A DNA stretch of 35,002 nucleotides from Euzebyaceae bacterium (GCA_013696915.1 JACCXR010000165.1:1-35002), one strand, 5' to 3'. Shown: positions 8,019 through 19,318, counted from the first letter of the stretch. Translations and numbers: made by a program. The notes: generated from the sequence alone by a model not told the origin.

Positions 8019-9571
8019 GGCGACCCCTCCTGGGCCTCGTCGGTGGCGGCCTCGTCGGTGGCGGCCTCGTCGGCGGCGGCCTCGTCGGCGGCGGCGACGT
8101 CGGTGCGGGCGCGCACGTCCGCGACGATCTGCTCGACGGCGGGGTTGACGCGGTCGTAGAGGGGCTGCGGGTACAGCCCGATGCCGAGCATCAGGGCGAC
8201 GAGCGGCACCATGACGGCGATCTCGCGCGGCCGCAGGTCGGCGAACCCGACCGCGCGCCCCTCGACCGGCCCGTGGAACATCCGCTGGTACGCCCACAGC
8301 AGGTAGAGCGCCGCCAGGATCACCCCGAAGGCGGCGGCCACGGCGGCCCAGCGCGACGTGGCGAAGGTGCCGAGCAGGATCGGGAACTCGCCGACGAACC
8401 CGTTCAGGCCGGGCAGCGCGATCGAGCTCATGACCGTCACCAGGAACAGGCCTCCGAAGATCGGCGCGGACCGCAGCAGCCCGGAGTACTCGCTGATCGC
8501 CCGGCTGTGGGTGCGCTCGTAGAGGAATCCGATCAGCAGAAACAGCGCCCCGGTCGACAGGCCGTGGTTCACCATCTGCACGACGCTGCCGGCCGCGCCG
8601 ATCGGGTTCAGCGCGAAGACGCCGAGCGCGACGAAGCCGAGGTGGCTGACCGACGAGTACGCCACGAGCCTCTTGATGTCGGACTGCATCATCGCGACCA
8701 GGGCGCCGTAGAGGACGCCGATGACGCCGAGCGCGAGAATGACCGGCGCGAGCCGCTCGGTCGCCTCCGGGAAGTACGGGAGGCTGAAGCGCAGGAACCC
8801 GTACCCGCCGATCTTCAGCATCACGGCGGCCAGGATCACCGAGCCGGCGGTCGGCGCCTCGGTGTGCGCGTCCGGCAGCCAGGTGTGGAACGGGAACAGC
8901 GGCACCTTGATCGCGAACGCGGCGAAGAAGGCGAGGAACAGCCACAGCTGCTCGGTGCCGGTGAGCGCCACCCCGGCGAGGACGTCATAGTCGAACGAGG
9001 TCGCGCCGGCCTTGAAGTAGAGGTAGAGGATGGCGACGAGCATGAGCAGGCCGCCGACCAGGGTGTAGAGGAAGAACTTCACCGACGCGTACCGCCGGTT
9101 GCTGCCGCCCCAGATGCCGATCAGCGCGTACATCGGGACGAGCATCGCCACGAAGAACACGTAGAACAGGATGACGTCGAGGGCCCAGAACACGCCGATC
9201 AGCGCGGCCTCGAGCGCCAGGAGCGAGGCGAAGAACCCCTTGGGGCGGTCGGTGTGCTCCCAGGCCGCGAGCACCGTGAGCGGGAACATGAAGGTGGTCA
9301 GCAGGACGAGCAGCAGGCTGATCCCGTCGACGCCGAGGCGGTACGTGATCCCCCACTGGGGGATCCAGGCGACCTGCTCGCCGAGTTGGAAGCCGGCGTC
9401 CCCGGCGGTGAAGTCGGTCAGCATCAGCAGCGACAGCAGGAACGTCGCGCCCGTCCCCGCGGCGGCGGCCGCGCGCAGCGCCCCGCGCGCGGTCGACGGC
9501 AGCAGGGCCACGACGGCGGCGGCCACCGCAGGGACGGCGATCAGCGCGGTCAGCAGCGGGAAGCCGGGCAT
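8015..9571 (-). CDS. nuoM: NADH-quinone oxidoreductase subunit M
   Basis: 518 aa; WIPQWGITYRLGVDGISLLLVLLTT, FPFHTWLPDAHTEAPTAGSVILA. Confidence 0.95.
   Translation of the reverse strand: MPGFPLLTALIAVPAVAAAVVALLPSTARGALRAAAAAGTGATFLLSLLMLTDFTAGDAGFQLGEQVAWIPQWGITYRLGVDGISLLLVLLTTFMFPLTVLAAWEHTDRPKGFFASLLALEAALIGVFWALDVILFYVFFVAMLVPMYALIGIWGGSNRRYASVKFFLYTLVGGLLMLVAILYLYFKAGATSFDYDVLAGVALTGTEQLWLFLAFFAAFAIKVPLFPFHTWLPDAHTEAPTAGSVILAAVMLKIGGYGFLRFSLPYFPEATERLAPVILALGVIGVLYGALVAMMQSDIKRLVAYSSVSHLGFVALGVFALNPIGAAGSVVQMVNHGLSTGALFLLIGFLYERTHSRAISEYSGLLRSAPIFGGLFLVTVMSSIALPGLNGFVGEFPILLGTFATSRWAAVAAAFGVILAALYLLWAYQRMFHGPVEGRAVGFADLRPREIAVMVPLVALMLGIGLYPQPLYDRVNPAVEQIVADVRARTDVAAADEAAADEAATDEAATDEAQEGSP
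8034..8093. repeat. 15-bp tandem repeat, 4 copies, in the 3' end of nuoM
   Basis: gcctcgtcggtggcg x2 then gcctcgtcggcggcg x2; encodes A-D/T-E-A-A repeats. Confidence 0.9.
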
Positions 9572-11499
9572 CAGCGGATCCCGCCGAAGACGACGCCGGA
9601 GGCGAACAGGGCCGCGATCAGCACGGTGCCGGCGAGCACGGCGAGCGCGTAGCTGCGGACGAAGCCCGTCTGCGTGCGGCGTCCCACGGTCGCCACTCCA
9701 GCGGTCATGCGGGCGAGGCCGTTGACCGCCCCGTCGATCCCGCGGCGGTCGAAGGCGGCGAAGGCGTCCGCCATGGCCCGGCCGGGGCGCATGACGATCG
9801 TCTCGTAGACCTCGTCGACGTAGTAGCGGCGACGGGCGGCGTTGCGGGCGCCGCCGCCGACGCCCACGGTGGCGACGTCGACCCGCAGGTACAGCAGCGC
9901 GCCGAGCAGGCCGCCGACGGCGGCGACCCCGAGCGCCGCGCCGAGCAGCAGGCCCTCGGACAGGAAGTGGCCGTCCGCCGCGAAGGCGGCCACGCTCGGC
10001 TCCAGCCAGTGGTGCAGGAAGCCGTCCTCCGGGCTGGTGTTCAGCAGCCCGCCCGCGGCGCTGCCGACGGCGAGGACGACCAGCGGCAGGGTCATCGACG
10101 GCGGCGACTCGTGCGGGCGGACGCCCTCGGCCCAGCGCGGGGAGCCCAGGAAGATCAGGACGAACCAGCGGGCCATGTAGAAGGCGGTCATCCCCGCGAC
10201 GAGGATGCCGAGCACCCAGATCCCCTGCGCGCCGGGCCGCGCGGCCGCCGAGGCGAGAACCTCCTCCTTCGAGAAGAACCCGGAGGTGTAGGGGAAACCG
10301 GCGATGGCCAGGACGGCGATCAGCGACGTGACCGCGGTGACCGGCATCTTGGAGAACAGCCCGCCCATCCTGCGGATGTCGGTCTCGTCGGCGACGGCGT
10401 GCATCACCGAACCGGCGGCGAGGAACAGCAGCGCCTTGAAGAAGCCGTGGGTCAGCAGGTGGAACACGCCGGCGGTGTAGTCCCCGACGCCGACGCCGAT
10501 GAACATGTACCCGAGCTGGCTGACCGTGGAGTACGCGAGGATCCGCTTCAGGTCCACCTGGGCGCAGGCGATCGCGGCGGCGACGAAGGCGGTCGCCGCG
10601 CCGACCCAGGCGACCAGCAGGCCGACGTCGGGGATCTCCAGGTAGAGCGGCGAGGCCCGGGCGACGAGGTAGACGCCGGCGGTCACCATGGTCGCGGCAT
10701 GGATGAGCGCAGAGACCGGCGTCGGGCCCGCCATCGCGTCCGGCAGCCAGACGAAGAGCGGGATCTGCGCGCTCTTGCCGGTCGCGCCGACGAACAGGAG
10801 CAGACCGACGGCGATCAGGACGCCGGTTGCGGCCGTCGACACCGCGGGCAGGACGTCGGCGAAGGTCAGGGAGCCGAACGTCGCGAAGATCAGGAACATC
10901 GCGATCATGAACCCGACGTCGCCGATGCGGTTGACGACGAACGCCTTCTTCGCGGCGGTCGCGTAGTCACGCCGTTCGAACCAGAAGCCGACCAGCAGGT
11001 AGCTGCACAGCCCGACGAGCTCCCAACCGACGAACAGGGTGAGGAAGCTCGAGCCGGTGACGAGGATCAGCATCGACGCGGCGAAGAGGTTGAGGTAGGC
11101 GAAGAACTGCGGGTTCCGCTCGTCGTGGGCCATGTACCCGAGCGAGTAGACGTGGATCAGCAGGCCCACCCAGGTGACGAGCAGCAGCATCACCGACGCG
11201 AGCGGGTCGATCAGCAGCGCCCAGTCGACCCGGAGTCCGTCGGCCCCGCCGACGGACAGCCACGTGCCGAGCGTGCGGACGAAGACGCGTCCCTCCTCCG
11301 GTTGCGCCTGGAGGAACGCGAACACCATCGTCGACAGGGTCGCGCTGAACCCGATGGACAGGATCGCGACCGCCGAGGACAGCCGACCGAGGCGCTTTCC
11401 GAAGACCAGGAGCAGCCCGGCCGACAGCGCGGGCACGACCGGGATCAGCCACGCGAAGTCGACCGGGGAGCCGGCCGGCGGGGTGAGGACGTTCTCCAT
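9571..11499 (-). CDS. nuoL: NADH-quinone oxidoreductase subunit L
   Basis: From MENVLTPPAGSPVDFAWLIPVVPALSAGLLLVFGKRLGRL; core LFVWLPDAMAGPTPVSALIHAATMVTAGVYL. 1-bp overlap with nuoM start. Confidence 0.95.
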   Translation of the reverse strand: MENVLTPPAGSPVDFAWLIPVVPALSAGLLLVFGKRLGRLSSAVAILSIGFSATLSTMVFAFLQAQPEEGRVFVRTLGTWLSVGGADGLRVDWALLIDPLASVMLLLVTWVGLLIHVYSLGYMAHDERNPQFFAYLNLFAASMLILVTGSSFLTLFVGWELVGLCSYLLVGFWFERRDYATAAKKAFVVNRIGDVGFMIAMFLIFATFGSLTFADVLPAVSTAATGVLIAVGLLLFVGATGKSAQIPLFVWLPDAMAGPTPVSALIHAATMVTAGVYLVARASPLYLEIPDVGLLVAWVGAATAFVAAAIACAQVDLKRILAYSTVSQLGYMFIGVGVGDYTAGVFHLLTHGFFKALLFLAAGSVMHAVADETDIRRMGGLFSKMPVTAVTSLIAVLAIAGFPYTSGFFSKEEVLASAAARPGAQGIWVLGILVAGMTAFYMARWFVLIFLGSPRWAEGVRPHESPPSMTLPLVVLAVGSAAGGLLNTSPEDGFLHHWLEPSVAAFAADGHFLSEGLLLGAALGVAAVGGLLGALLYLRVDVATVGVGGGARNAARRRYYVDEVYETIVMRPGRAMADAFAAFDRRGIDGAVNGLARMTAGVATVGRRTQTGFVRSYALAVLAGTVLIAALFASGVVFGGIR

Positions 11500-11513
11500 T
11501 GGCGACCTGGCCC

Positions 11514-11819
11514 CTAGCTGCGCAGCGCGTCGACGTCGTCGGCGTCGGCGGACGCCTTCAGACGGAAGAGGTTGACGATCAGGGCGAGGCCGACGGTGAC
11601 CTCGGCGGCCGCGACGACCATGACGAAGAAGGACAGCACCTGCCCGTCGAGGTTGCCGTTGACACGGGAGAACGTCACGAGCGTGAGGTTGACGCTGTTG
11701 AGCATCAACTCGATGCACATGAACATCACGATGAGGTTGCGGCGGACGAGCACGCCGACCACGCCGACCGTGAAGAGCGCGGCGGCGAGGACCAGGTAGT
11801 GGCCCGCTGGAACGATCAC
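11514..11819 (-). CDS. nuoK: NADH-quinone oxidoreductase subunit K
   Basis: 101 aa; [27 protein letters not shown]. Confidence 0.96.
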   Translation of the reverse strand: MIVPAGHYLVLAAALFTVGVVGVLVRRNLIVMFMCIELMLNSVNLTLVTFSRVNGNLDGQVLSFFVMVVAAAEVTVGLALIVNLFRLKASADADDVDALRS

Positions 11820-12571
11820 TCCGCGGCCTCCCGGTCCAGCGCCGTCGAGCCGGTGGGTCGGGCGGCGCGTGCCCGCAGCGGCTCCTTGCGCACTCCTCGC
11901 CCGTCGACGAGATCCTCCGGGCGCTCCGTCCTGCGGCCCAGCACCATGGCGCCGATCGCGGCGATGACGAGCAGCACGCTCGTCACCTCGAACGGCCAGA
12001 CGTAGTCGGTGAACAGCAGGCGGGCCACGCCGCGGACGTTGCCCTCCTCGTTCGCGGCGGCCAGGCCGACGCAGGGCTGCGCATCCGCGCCGGCGGCGGC
12101 CACGGCGTCCGGCGGGGCGTTGCAGGCCGAGTCCGCGCCCAGGAACGGGCCCGCGACGCCGACCGCCAGCGCGGCGAAGAGCAGCGCTCCGAGGAGGAGC
12201 GCGGCGGGCTGCTGCCCACGGATCTGCGCCACACGCGTCGGCAGCTCGCGGTCGACGCCGAGCAGCATCAGCACGAACAGGAAGAGCACCATGATGGCGC
12301 CGGCGTAGACGATGATCTGGACGGCGGCGAGGAACTGCGCCTCGAGCACGGCGTAGAACATCGCGATTGTGAAGAAGTTCACCACCAGCATCAGGGCGGC
12401 GTGGACGGGGTTGCGGAGCACGACCATCGACACGGCCGCCGCGAGCGACAGCGGAGCGAGGATCCAGAACACCCAGAACTCCGCGGCGCCCGTCGATGCG
12501 GCAGCGCCGGCGGGATCGGCGACCGGCGTCTGCGCCAGGACGGCGCCGACCGCGGTGGCCAGCGCGACCAC
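11816..12571 (-). CDS. nuoJ: NADH-quinone oxidoreductase subunit J
   Basis: GTG start at 12571; [55 protein letters not shown]. Confidence 0.94.
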   Translation of the reverse strand: MVALATAVGAVLAQTPVADPAGAAASTGAAEFWVFWILAPLSLAAAVSMVVLRNPVHAALMLVVNFFTIAMFYAVLEAQFLAAVQIIVYAGAIMVLFLFVLMLLGVDRELPTRVAQIRGQQPAALLLGALLFAALAVGVAGPFLGADSACNAPPDAVAAAGADAQPCVGLAAANEEGNVRGVARLLFTDYVWPFEVTSVLLVIAAIGAMVLGRRTERPEDLVDGRGVRKEPLRARAARPTGSTALDREAAE

Positions 12572-12573
12572 GG

Positions 12574-13245
12574 CTACTCCCCCTCCGGGCGTCGCTCGGG
12601 GGCGTTGCCGATGACCGGGTCGACCCCGGCGACCGGCGGCTCGGTGCCGCCGCCGTCCACAGCCACGGCGACGGGGTCCCCGGACTCCTCGACGCGCCCG
12701 GCCCTGCCGGCGTAGGTGTCCTGCAGGTGCGCGAGCGTGGTCTGGCCGGCGAAGTTGTTCTCGTAGTACTCCAGGCCGCGCGCGGCGACCGCCGCGTCGG
12801 TGTGCGGCAACGGGGTGGCGCCGGCGGGCAGCGGGGCCAGCAGCCGCTCCTTGGTGTAGATGAGGTCCTCGCGGCTGTCGGACGACAGCTCGTACTCCTG
12901 CGTCATCGTGAGCGCCCGCGTCGGGCACGCCTCGATGCACAGCCCGCAGAGGATGCACCGCAGGTAGTTGATCTGGTAGTCGATGCCGTACCGCTCCCCC
13001 GGCGAGTAGCGCGCCTCGGGGGTGTTGTCCGCGCCCTGGACGTAGATGGCGTCGGCGGGGCACGCCCATGCGCAGAGCTCGCAGCCCACACACTTCTCGA
13101 GGCCGTCGGGGTGCCGGTTCAGCAGGTGCCGGCCGTGGAACCGCGGCGCCGGCTCGCGCTTGCGCTCCGGGTAGCGGATCGTGACGGTCGGACGGAACAT
13201 CGTCTTGAACGTGAGGCCGAACCCTTTTCGCAGGGCGTTGAACAT
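12574..13245 (-). CDS. nuoI: NADH-quinone oxidoreductase subunit I (2x[4Fe-4S])
   Basis: [16 protein letters not shown] and [16 protein letters not shown] ferredoxin motifs; ATG at 13245. Confidence 0.95.
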   Translation of the reverse strand: MFNALRKGFGLTFKTMFRPTVTIRYPERKREPAPRFHGRHLLNRHPDGLEKCVGCELCAWACPADAIYVQGADNTPEARYSPGERYGIDYQINYLRCILCGLCIEACPTRALTMTQEYELSSDSREDLIYTKERLLAPLPAGATPLPHTDAAVAARGLEYYENNFAGQTTLAHLQDTYAGRAGRVEESGDPVAVAVDGGGTEPPVAGVDPVIGNAPERRPEGE

Positions 13246-13250
13246 GACTG

Positions 13251-14510
13251 CTACACCCCTACTTCCTCGGTCGGGCGGTCGGTCGAAGGGCGGTCGCCGG
13301 CCCGCTCGGGGAGAGCCTCGCCCCCGGGACGGGGGTCGTCGAGCGGCCGCGCGCCCCCGTCCCCGCCCCCGCCCCCGGGCTCGCTGGCCCGGCGGCTGAA
13401 CAGCGGGGCCAGGAAGAACAGCACGGCCGCGACGGCGGCGCCGATCGCCGCCGCTCGGATGACCGTGGCCCGTTCGGTGGTCTCTCGCAGGACGACCGAG
13501 AAGCCGGTCGCCATGACCCACAGGAGCGCGAACGGCAGCATGACCTTCCAGCCGAGGTCCATCAGCCGGTCGTAGCGCAACCGGGGCAGCGTCGCGCGCA
13601 GCCAGATGAAGACGAACAGGAAGATGCCGACCTTGACGACGAAGTAGATCGTGGGCAGGACGGCGCGGACGATGTCCGGTCCGAACAGCGGCCCGTTGGG
13701 TCCGCCGAGGAACATCGTGACGAGCACCGCGGACATCGTGATGACGTTCATGAACTCCGCGAGGAAGATCATCGCGAACTTCGCGCCCGAGTACTCGGTG
13801 TTGAACCCCCCGACGAGCTCGCCCTCGGCCTCGGGCAGGTCGAACGGCGGTCGCTGCGTCTCCGCGACCGCGGAGATGAAGAACAGGACGAACGCCGGCG
13901 CCATCGGGATGACATGCCATGCCGGGATCGGCCCGAAGAGGGTGCCCGCCTGGTTCGCGACGATGTCCGACGCGCGCAGGGAGCCCGTGTAGATGAAGAC
14001 CGCCGCGACGGCGAGTCCCATGGCCAGCTCGTAGGAGATCATCTGCGCGCTCGACCGCACGCCGCCGAGCAGCGGGTACTTCGACCCGGACGACCAGCCG
14101 GCGAGCACGATGCCGTAGACGCCGATCGAACCCATGGCGAGCACCCAGAGCAGGCCGACGTCGGGGTCCCACACCTGCAGGGAGATCTGCCGGTCGCCGA
14201 TCGTAAACGTGCCGCCGTAGGGAATGACGGCGAAGGTGACGAGCGCCACGACCGCCGACACCATCGGGGCGGCGAGGTACACCCAGCGGTCGGCGTTGGC
14301 CGGGGCGATGTCCTCCTTGAAGAACAGCTTGGCCCCGTCGGCGAGGGTCTGCATGAGGCCGGCGGGCCCCAGCCGGTTCGGGCCGACCCGCGACTGCATC
14401 TTGGCGACGACCCGCCGCTCGCCCCAGATGAGCAGCGCCGTTCCCACCAGCCACAGGGCGAACGCCCCGACGGCGACGGCCACGATGATGAGCACGTCGA
14501 GCCAGTCCAT
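13251..14510 (-). CDS. nuoH: NADH-quinone oxidoreductase subunit H
   Basis: [46 protein letters not shown]; 1-bp overlap with nuoG stop. Confidence 0.95.
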   Translation of the reverse strand: MDWLDVLIIVAVAVGAFALWLVGTALLIWGERRVVAKMQSRVGPNRLGPAGLMQTLADGAKLFFKEDIAPANADRWVYLAAPMVSAVVALVTFAVIPYGGTFTIGDRQISLQVWDPDVGLLWVLAMGSIGVYGIVLAGWSSGSKYPLLGGVRSSAQMISYELAMGLAVAAVFIYTGSLRASDIVANQAGTLFGPIPAWHVIPMAPAFVLFFISAVAETQRPPFDLPEAEGELVGGFNTEYSGAKFAMIFLAEFMNVITMSAVLVTMFLGGPNGPLFGPDIVRAVLPTIYFVVKVGIFLFVFIWLRATLPRLRYDRLMDLGWKVMLPFALLWVMATGFSVVLRETTERATVIRAAAIGAAVAAVLFFLAPLFSRRASEPGGGGGDGGARPLDDPRPGGEALPERAGDRPSTDRPTEEVGV

Positions 14511-17047
14511 CACTCGTCCCCTCCGGTGCCGGCGACCGGCTCCAACCGCACCCGCGACCCGCCGAGCAGACCCGGCGCCTGCCCGCTGGAGTTCCCCGGC
14601 AGCACGACACACCCCTGCAAGACCCCGGAGGTCGCCCGCACCGGCCAGACGAGTCGGCCCGCGGACCCCACGACGGCCACTTCGGCCCCGTCGGCAAGCC
14701 CCAGCCGGCCGGCGTCGGCCGGATGCACCCACACCGCAGGCCGCCTGGCCGTCTCCTTGAGCGCCTTGGCCCCCACGAGCATCGTCGAGTCCCCCACGAG
14801 ATAGTCCACGACCACCACCCCAAACGGAAACTCCGCTCCCCCAGCCTCCTGATGGGAGAGGGAGTCGGGAGATGGCTCGGACGAAGCGGGGGCGTCGTGG
14901 CCGGCGGAAGGCCGCTCAGACGAGACGGGGGCATCGTCGCCAGACCGCTCAGGGGAGGCGGGAACCACCCCCCCGCCCTGGGCTCCAGGCAGCCTTGAGA
15001 GCGCCGAGCCCGCCACTTCCATCAAAGGCGCCGCCTCGCGGCGGACGTCGTTCGCGGTCTCCCAGCCCAGGTCGGACCCCAGCGCCCGGGCGAGCTGCCG
15101 GACGATGTCCCAGTCCTGCTGCGCCAGGCCCTGCGGGGCGACCGCCTGCGGGAAGGGCTGGCGCCGCCCCTCCCACGTGGTGAAGGACCCGACCCGCTCC
15201 TGGGCGGCCGTGGCGGGGAGGATGACGTCGGCGAACCGGGTCGTCTCGTTCTGCAGCAGGTCCTGGACGATGACGGTGTCCACGCGCTCGAGGGCCGCCT
15301 GTGCGAGCGCGGGGTCCTCGAAGTCGCGGACCGGGTCGATCCCGATCAGGTAGAGGGCCCTGACCTCGCCGGCGGCGGCGGCCTCGAGCATGCCGCGGGT
15401 GTCGAGGCCGGGCTGCTCCGGCAGGCGTCCCCAGGCGTCCGCGACCGGTCCGGGCTCGGCGGCGATCCTGCCGCCGGGGAGCAGGCCGGGAAGGAGTCCC
15501 GCGTCCACGGCGCCGCGCGCCCCGTTGCGCCGCGGCACCCAGGCGAACCCCAGGCCGCGCGCGCGTGCCAGCTCCGCCGCGGCGGGCAGCGCTCCGGGGG
15601 AGTGCGCCAGCCGCTCCCCGGCCAGCACGACGCCCCGGTCGCCCGCCTCGTCGAGGGCGTCCGTGACCTCGGACAGGTCGGCGTCGCCGCCGCTCGCCAA
15701 TGCGGTGAGCCTGGACGACTCCTCGCCGGCCGGCGTCTGGATCCAGCGCCAGGCGATCTCCTCCAGGGAGCCGATCACGGGGCCGACGACCACGATCCTC
15801 TGACGGTGCTTGCGCCAGGCCTTCCGCAGCCGCAGGTGGAGGATGGGGACCTCCTCCTCGGTCTCGAGCCCCGCGACCACCACGACCGGCGCGTGCTCGA
15901 CCTCGTCGTAGGTGGGCCCCAGCGTGCCCGCCACGGCGGCGAGGACGTCGCGCTCCTCGTCCGTGCGGGGCCGCAGCCGGAAGTCGACGTTGTCGGTGCC
16001 GACCACGTCACGGGCGAAGCGCCCCACCGCGTAGGCGTCCTCGTCGGTCAGCCGGCCCCCGGTCAGCACTCCGACCGCTGCGGGGCCGCCCGCGTCGACC
16101 GCCGCCTGGATGCGCCCGGCGGCCGCCCGGAGCGCCGTGAGCCAGGTGGCCGGCCGCATCGAGCCGAGCTCGTCGCGCACGACCGGCTGGCGCAGCCGCT
16201 CGGCGGACGCGACGTACTCGAAGCCGAAGCGGCCCTTGTCGCAGTTCCACATCTCGTTGACGGCCATGTTGTCGCGCGCGAGCAGGCGCTGGACCTCCCC
16301 GCGCCGGACATCGACGCGGAGGTTGCAGCCCGCGCTGCACTGGTTGCACACCCCCGGCAGGCTGCGCAGGTCGAACGGCCTGGCGGAGAAGCGGTAGCTC
16401 GTGGAGGTGAGCGCGCCGACCGGGCAGATCTGCACGACGTTGCCGGAGAAGTAGCTCTCGTACGGCTCGTCCTCGTAGATGGCGACCTGCTCGAGGGCGC
16501 CGCGCTCGAACAGCTCGATGAACTTGTCACCCGAGATCTCCGCGGAGAAGCGCGTGCAGCGGGCGCACAGGACGCACCGCTCGCGGTCGAGCGCCACCTG
16601 CGCCGAGATCGGCACCGGCTTGGTGAAGCGGCGCTTCCGGTCGATCATGCGGCTGTCGCCGGGACCGTGCGCGAGCGTCTGGTCCTGCAGCGGGCACTCA
16701 CCGCCCTTGTCGCACTGCGGGCAGTCCAGCGGGTGGTTGAGCAGCAGGAACTCGAGCTGGCCCTCCTGGCCCTCGCGCGCGACGTCCGAGGTCAGGTGCG
16801 TCTTGACGACCATGCCGTCGGTGCAGGTCGTCGAGCAGGCGGTGAAGGGCTTGCGCTGCCCCTCGACCTCGACGAGGCACTGGCGGCACGCCGCGACCGG
16901 GTCGAGCAGCGGGTGGTCGCAGAAGCGCGGGATCGTGATCCCCAGCTGTTCCGCCGCACGGATGACCAGGAGCCCCTTGGGGACGTCCAGTTCCCGCCCG
17001 TCGATGGTGAGGTGGACGGTGTCAGCCGGTGCGGCGGTGTCGGTCAT
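14510..17047 (-). CDS. nuoG: NADH-quinone oxidoreductase subunit G
   Basis: 2Fe-2S N-terminus [43 protein letters not shown], and N7-type CNQCSAGC...NCDKGR cysteines. Confidence 0.95.
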   Translation of the reverse strand: MTDTAAPADTVHLTIDGRELDVPKGLLVIRAAEQLGITIPRFCDHPLLDPVAACRQCLVEVEGQRKPFTACSTTCTDGMVVKTHLTSDVAREGQEGQLEFLLLNHPLDCPQCDKGGECPLQDQTLAHGPGDSRMIDRKRRFTKPVPISAQVALDRERCVLCARCTRFSAEISGDKFIELFERGALEQVAIYEDEPYESYFSGNVVQICPVGALTSTSYRFSARPFDLRSLPGVCNQCSAGCNLRVDVRRGEVQRLLARDNMAVNEMWNCDKGRFGFEYVASAERLRQPVVRDELGSMRPATWLTALRAAAGRIQAAVDAGGPAAVGVLTGGRLTDEDAYAVGRFARDVVGTDNVDFRLRPRTDEERDVLAAVAGTLGPTYDEVEHAPVVVVAGLETEEEVPILHLRLRKAWRKHRQRIVVVGPVIGSLEEIAWRWIQTPAGEESSRLTALASGGDADLSEVTDALDEAGDRGVVLAGERLAHSPGALPAAAELARARGLGFAWVPRRNGARGAVDAGLLPGLLPGGRIAAEPGPVADAWGRLPEQPGLDTRGMLEAAAAGEVRALYLIGIDPVRDFEDPALAQAALERVDTVIVQDLLQNETTRFADVILPATAAQERVGSFTTWEGRRQPFPQAVAPQGLAQQDWDIVRQLARALGSDLGWETANDVRREAAPLMEVAGSALSRLPGAQGGGVVPASPERSGDDAPVSSERPSAGHDAPASSEPSPDSLSHQEAGGAEFPFGVVVVDYLVGDSTMLVGAKALKETARRPAVWVHPADAGRLGLADGAEVAVVGSAGRLVWPVRATSGVLQGCVVLPGNSSGQAPGLLGGSRVRLEPVAGTGGDE

Positions 17048-18399
17048 CGCGCGTGCGCTCCGGCGCGCGCCGGCGGGCGGGAGTGCGGCCGGTGGTGGCC
17101 GGAGTTCTCGGTGACCACGCCGGCGTGCGGCTCGATGTGGTCGGGAAGCCTGCCCTGCTCGATCAACTGGACGTACTCCTCCCGGAAGTACTTGATGGAC
17201 GACTTGATCGGGCTCGTCGCCCCGTCACCGAGGGCGCAGAAGGCCCGACCGAAGATGTTGTCGCAAAGGTCGTCGAGGATCTGGATGTCCTGCTCCCGCC
17301 CGCGGCGGTCGAGGATGCGCTCGAGGATCTGCGCCAGCCAGAACGTGCCCTCGCGGCACGGGGTGCACTTGCCGCACGATTCGTGCTCGTAGAAGCGCGT
17401 CCAGTTGAGCACCGCGTCGACGACGCTGGTGCGGTCGCTGAACATCATCATCGCCGCGGTGCCCAGCAGCGAGCCGGCGGCCGAGATCGACTCGAAGTCC
17501 ATGCCGACGTCGTAGTGCTCGGCGGTGAGCAGCGGGGTCGACGAGCCGCCGGGTGCCCAGAACTTCAGGGCGCGGTCCGGCAGCATCCCGCCGCACGCGG
17601 TCTCGATGATCTCTCGGGCCGGCGTCCCCATCGGAAACTCGTAGTTCCCGGGGCGGACGACCTCGCCCGACACGCAGAAGAGCTTGGGACCCGGCGACTT
17701 CTCGGTCCCCATGGAGCGGAACCACTCTGCGCCGAGCTCGATGATGTGCGGCACCGTGGCGATCGTCTCGACGTTGTTCACCACGGTCGGGCACGCGTAG
17801 AGACCCGCGACGGCCGGGAACGGCGGGCGCAGGCGCGGCTGTCCCCGCCGGCCTTCGAGCGCGTCGAGCAGCGCGGTCTCCTCCCCGCAGATGTACGCGC
17901 CGGCCGCGTAGTGCAGGGTCACGTCGAAGTCGAACCCCGAGCCCTGGATGTCCTTGCCGAGCCAGCCGTCGGTGTACGCCTCGGCGATGGCCTCCTCGAG
18001 CCGGATCCCCGGCCACAGGTACTCGCCGCGAATGAAGATGAAGCTCCGGGCGCAGCCCAGCGCCCGCGCGGCGATGGCCATGCCCTCCAGGAGCATGAAC
18101 GGGTCGCGCTCCATGAGCTCGCGGTCCTTGAAGGTGCCCGGCTCGCCCTCGTCGGCGTTCACGACCAGGTAGATGGGCCTGCCGGTGTCCTGCGGCACGA
18201 AGCCCCACTTCACGCCCGTGGGGAAGCCCGCCCCGCCCCGCCCGCGCAGCCCGGAGTCCTTGACCAGGGTGATGATGTCGGCGGGGGCCATGTCGAGCGC
18301 GACCCGCAGACCGGCCATGCCGCCGGAGCGCAGGTAGCCGTCGAGCGTGTGCCCGTCGCTCAGCGAGTACCGCTGCGACAGGACCTGCACCTCAGGCAT
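17044..18399 (-). CDS. nuoF: NADH-quinone oxidoreductase subunit F
   Basis: 451 aa; GLRGRGGAGFPTGVKWGF, NADEGEPGTFKDRELME, ESCGKCTPCREGT. Confidence 0.96.
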   Translation of the reverse strand: MPEVQVLSQRYSLSDGHTLDGYLRSGGMAGLRVALDMAPADIITLVKDSGLRGRGGAGFPTGVKWGFVPQDTGRPIYLVVNADEGEPGTFKDRELMERDPFMLLEGMAIAARALGCARSFIFIRGEYLWPGIRLEEAIAEAYTDGWLGKDIQGSGFDFDVTLHYAAGAYICGEETALLDALEGRRGQPRLRPPFPAVAGLYACPTVVNNVETIATVPHIIELGAEWFRSMGTEKSPGPKLFCVSGEVVRPGNYEFPMGTPAREIIETACGGMLPDRALKFWAPGGSSTPLLTAEHYDVGMDFESISAAGSLLGTAAMMMFSDRTSVVDAVLNWTRFYEHESCGKCTPCREGTFWLAQILERILDRRGREQDIQILDDLCDNIFGRAFCALGDGATSPIKSSIKYFREEYVQLIEQGRLPDHIEPHAGVVTENSGHHRPHSRPPARAGAHAR

Positions 18400-19261
18400 C
18401 CGGCTGCCCCTCCTGGCGCGGGTCCTCGGCGTCGGCCTGCGGGGCGTCGCCGTCGCCGGTGGGGAACTCGCGCGACTGCGGGCCGGCCTCCTGATCGACG
18501 TCGTCCGGGTCGTCGCCGGCCTCGGCGACCTGCCGCTCGGCCTCGGACTCCTCGGGCGCGTCGGGTTCGCGCCCCTCGACGCGCACGGCCCCGGTCTGGG
18601 GGGTCTCGATCTCGATCGGCTGCATGCCGGTGTCCTCGTCGACCGCGGGCACTCCCCCGTCGGCCGCCCGTGCCCGGTCGGTCGGCACTCCGGGCTCGTC
18701 GGCGGCGCCTGGCCGCGGCCCGAGCCCGGCGAGGCGGTACTCGACGTCGCGGATGCCCGGTGAGGGGATCCCCCTGGTCGGTGGCGGCACCTCGCCGGCG
18801 ATCAACCGCCCGACGATGTCCTCGGCGGCGTCGGGGGTGAGGCACTCGTAGTTCAGGTAGTCGACGCTGACGACCGGCGCGCCCTCGCAGTTGCCGAGGC
18901 ACTCGGCGTGCTCGAGGGTGATCGCCCCGTCCTGCGTGGTCTGGTTGTGCCCGACCCCGAGCCGCTCGTGGAGCCGGTCGTAGACCTCCTGCGCCCCCCG
19001 CACCTTGCACGAGAAGTTCGTGCAGACGCTGACGAGATGCCGCCCCAGCGGCACGCGCTTGTACATCGTGTAGAAGGTGGCGACCGCCCCGACCTCCGCC
19101 TTGGTGAGGGCGAGCAGCTGAGCGCACTCCGAGATGCCGTCGTCGGACAGGTACCCGTCCTGCGCCTGCACGAGATGCAGCAACGGCAGCAGCGCCGACC
19201 GGGCGACGGGATACCGCCCGACCAACTCCTCCGCCTTCCCACGAAGCTCCTCAGTGAACAC
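18392..19261 (-). CDS. nuoE: NADH-quinone oxidoreductase subunit E with long acidic C-terminal extension
   Basis: GAVATFYTMY, VCTNFSC, CLGNCEGAPVV thioredoxin-like [2Fe-2S] ligands; overlaps nuoF by 8 bp. Confidence 0.94.
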   Translation of the reverse strand: MFTEELRGKAEELVGRYPVARSALLPLLHLVQAQDGYLSDDGISECAQLLALTKAEVGAVATFYTMYKRVPLGRHLVSVCTNFSCKVRGAQEVYDRLHERLGVGHNQTTQDGAITLEHAECLGNCEGAPVVSVDYLNYECLTPDAAEDIVGRLIAGEVPPPTRGIPSPGIRDVEYRLAGLGPRPGAADEPGVPTDRARAADGGVPAVDEDTGMQPIEIETPQTGAVRVEGREPDAPEESEAERQVAEAGDDPDDVDQEAGPQSREFPTGDGDAPQADAEDPRQEGQPDA

Positions 19262-19318
19262 GACTGCGCTCTCGCCTTTCGGTTTCAGCGATCAAAGGGG
19301 CCGGCGCCGGGCCGAGGG

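Noticed and set aside
6210-8159. 649-aa plus-strand ORF rich in R/H/D/E
   Set aside because: Antisense frame of nuoN/prenyl synthase; composition typical of the mirror frame of high-GC genes.
6345-8945. 866-aa NuoN with long N-terminal extension
   Set aside because: The upstream portion is an off-frame reading of nuoM; the GTG at 8018 overlapping the nuoM stop gives a normal-length NuoN.
8273-11517. Long plus-strand ORFs (8273-9652, 9967-11517)
   Set aside because: Antisense to nuoM and nuoL, same mirror-frame composition.
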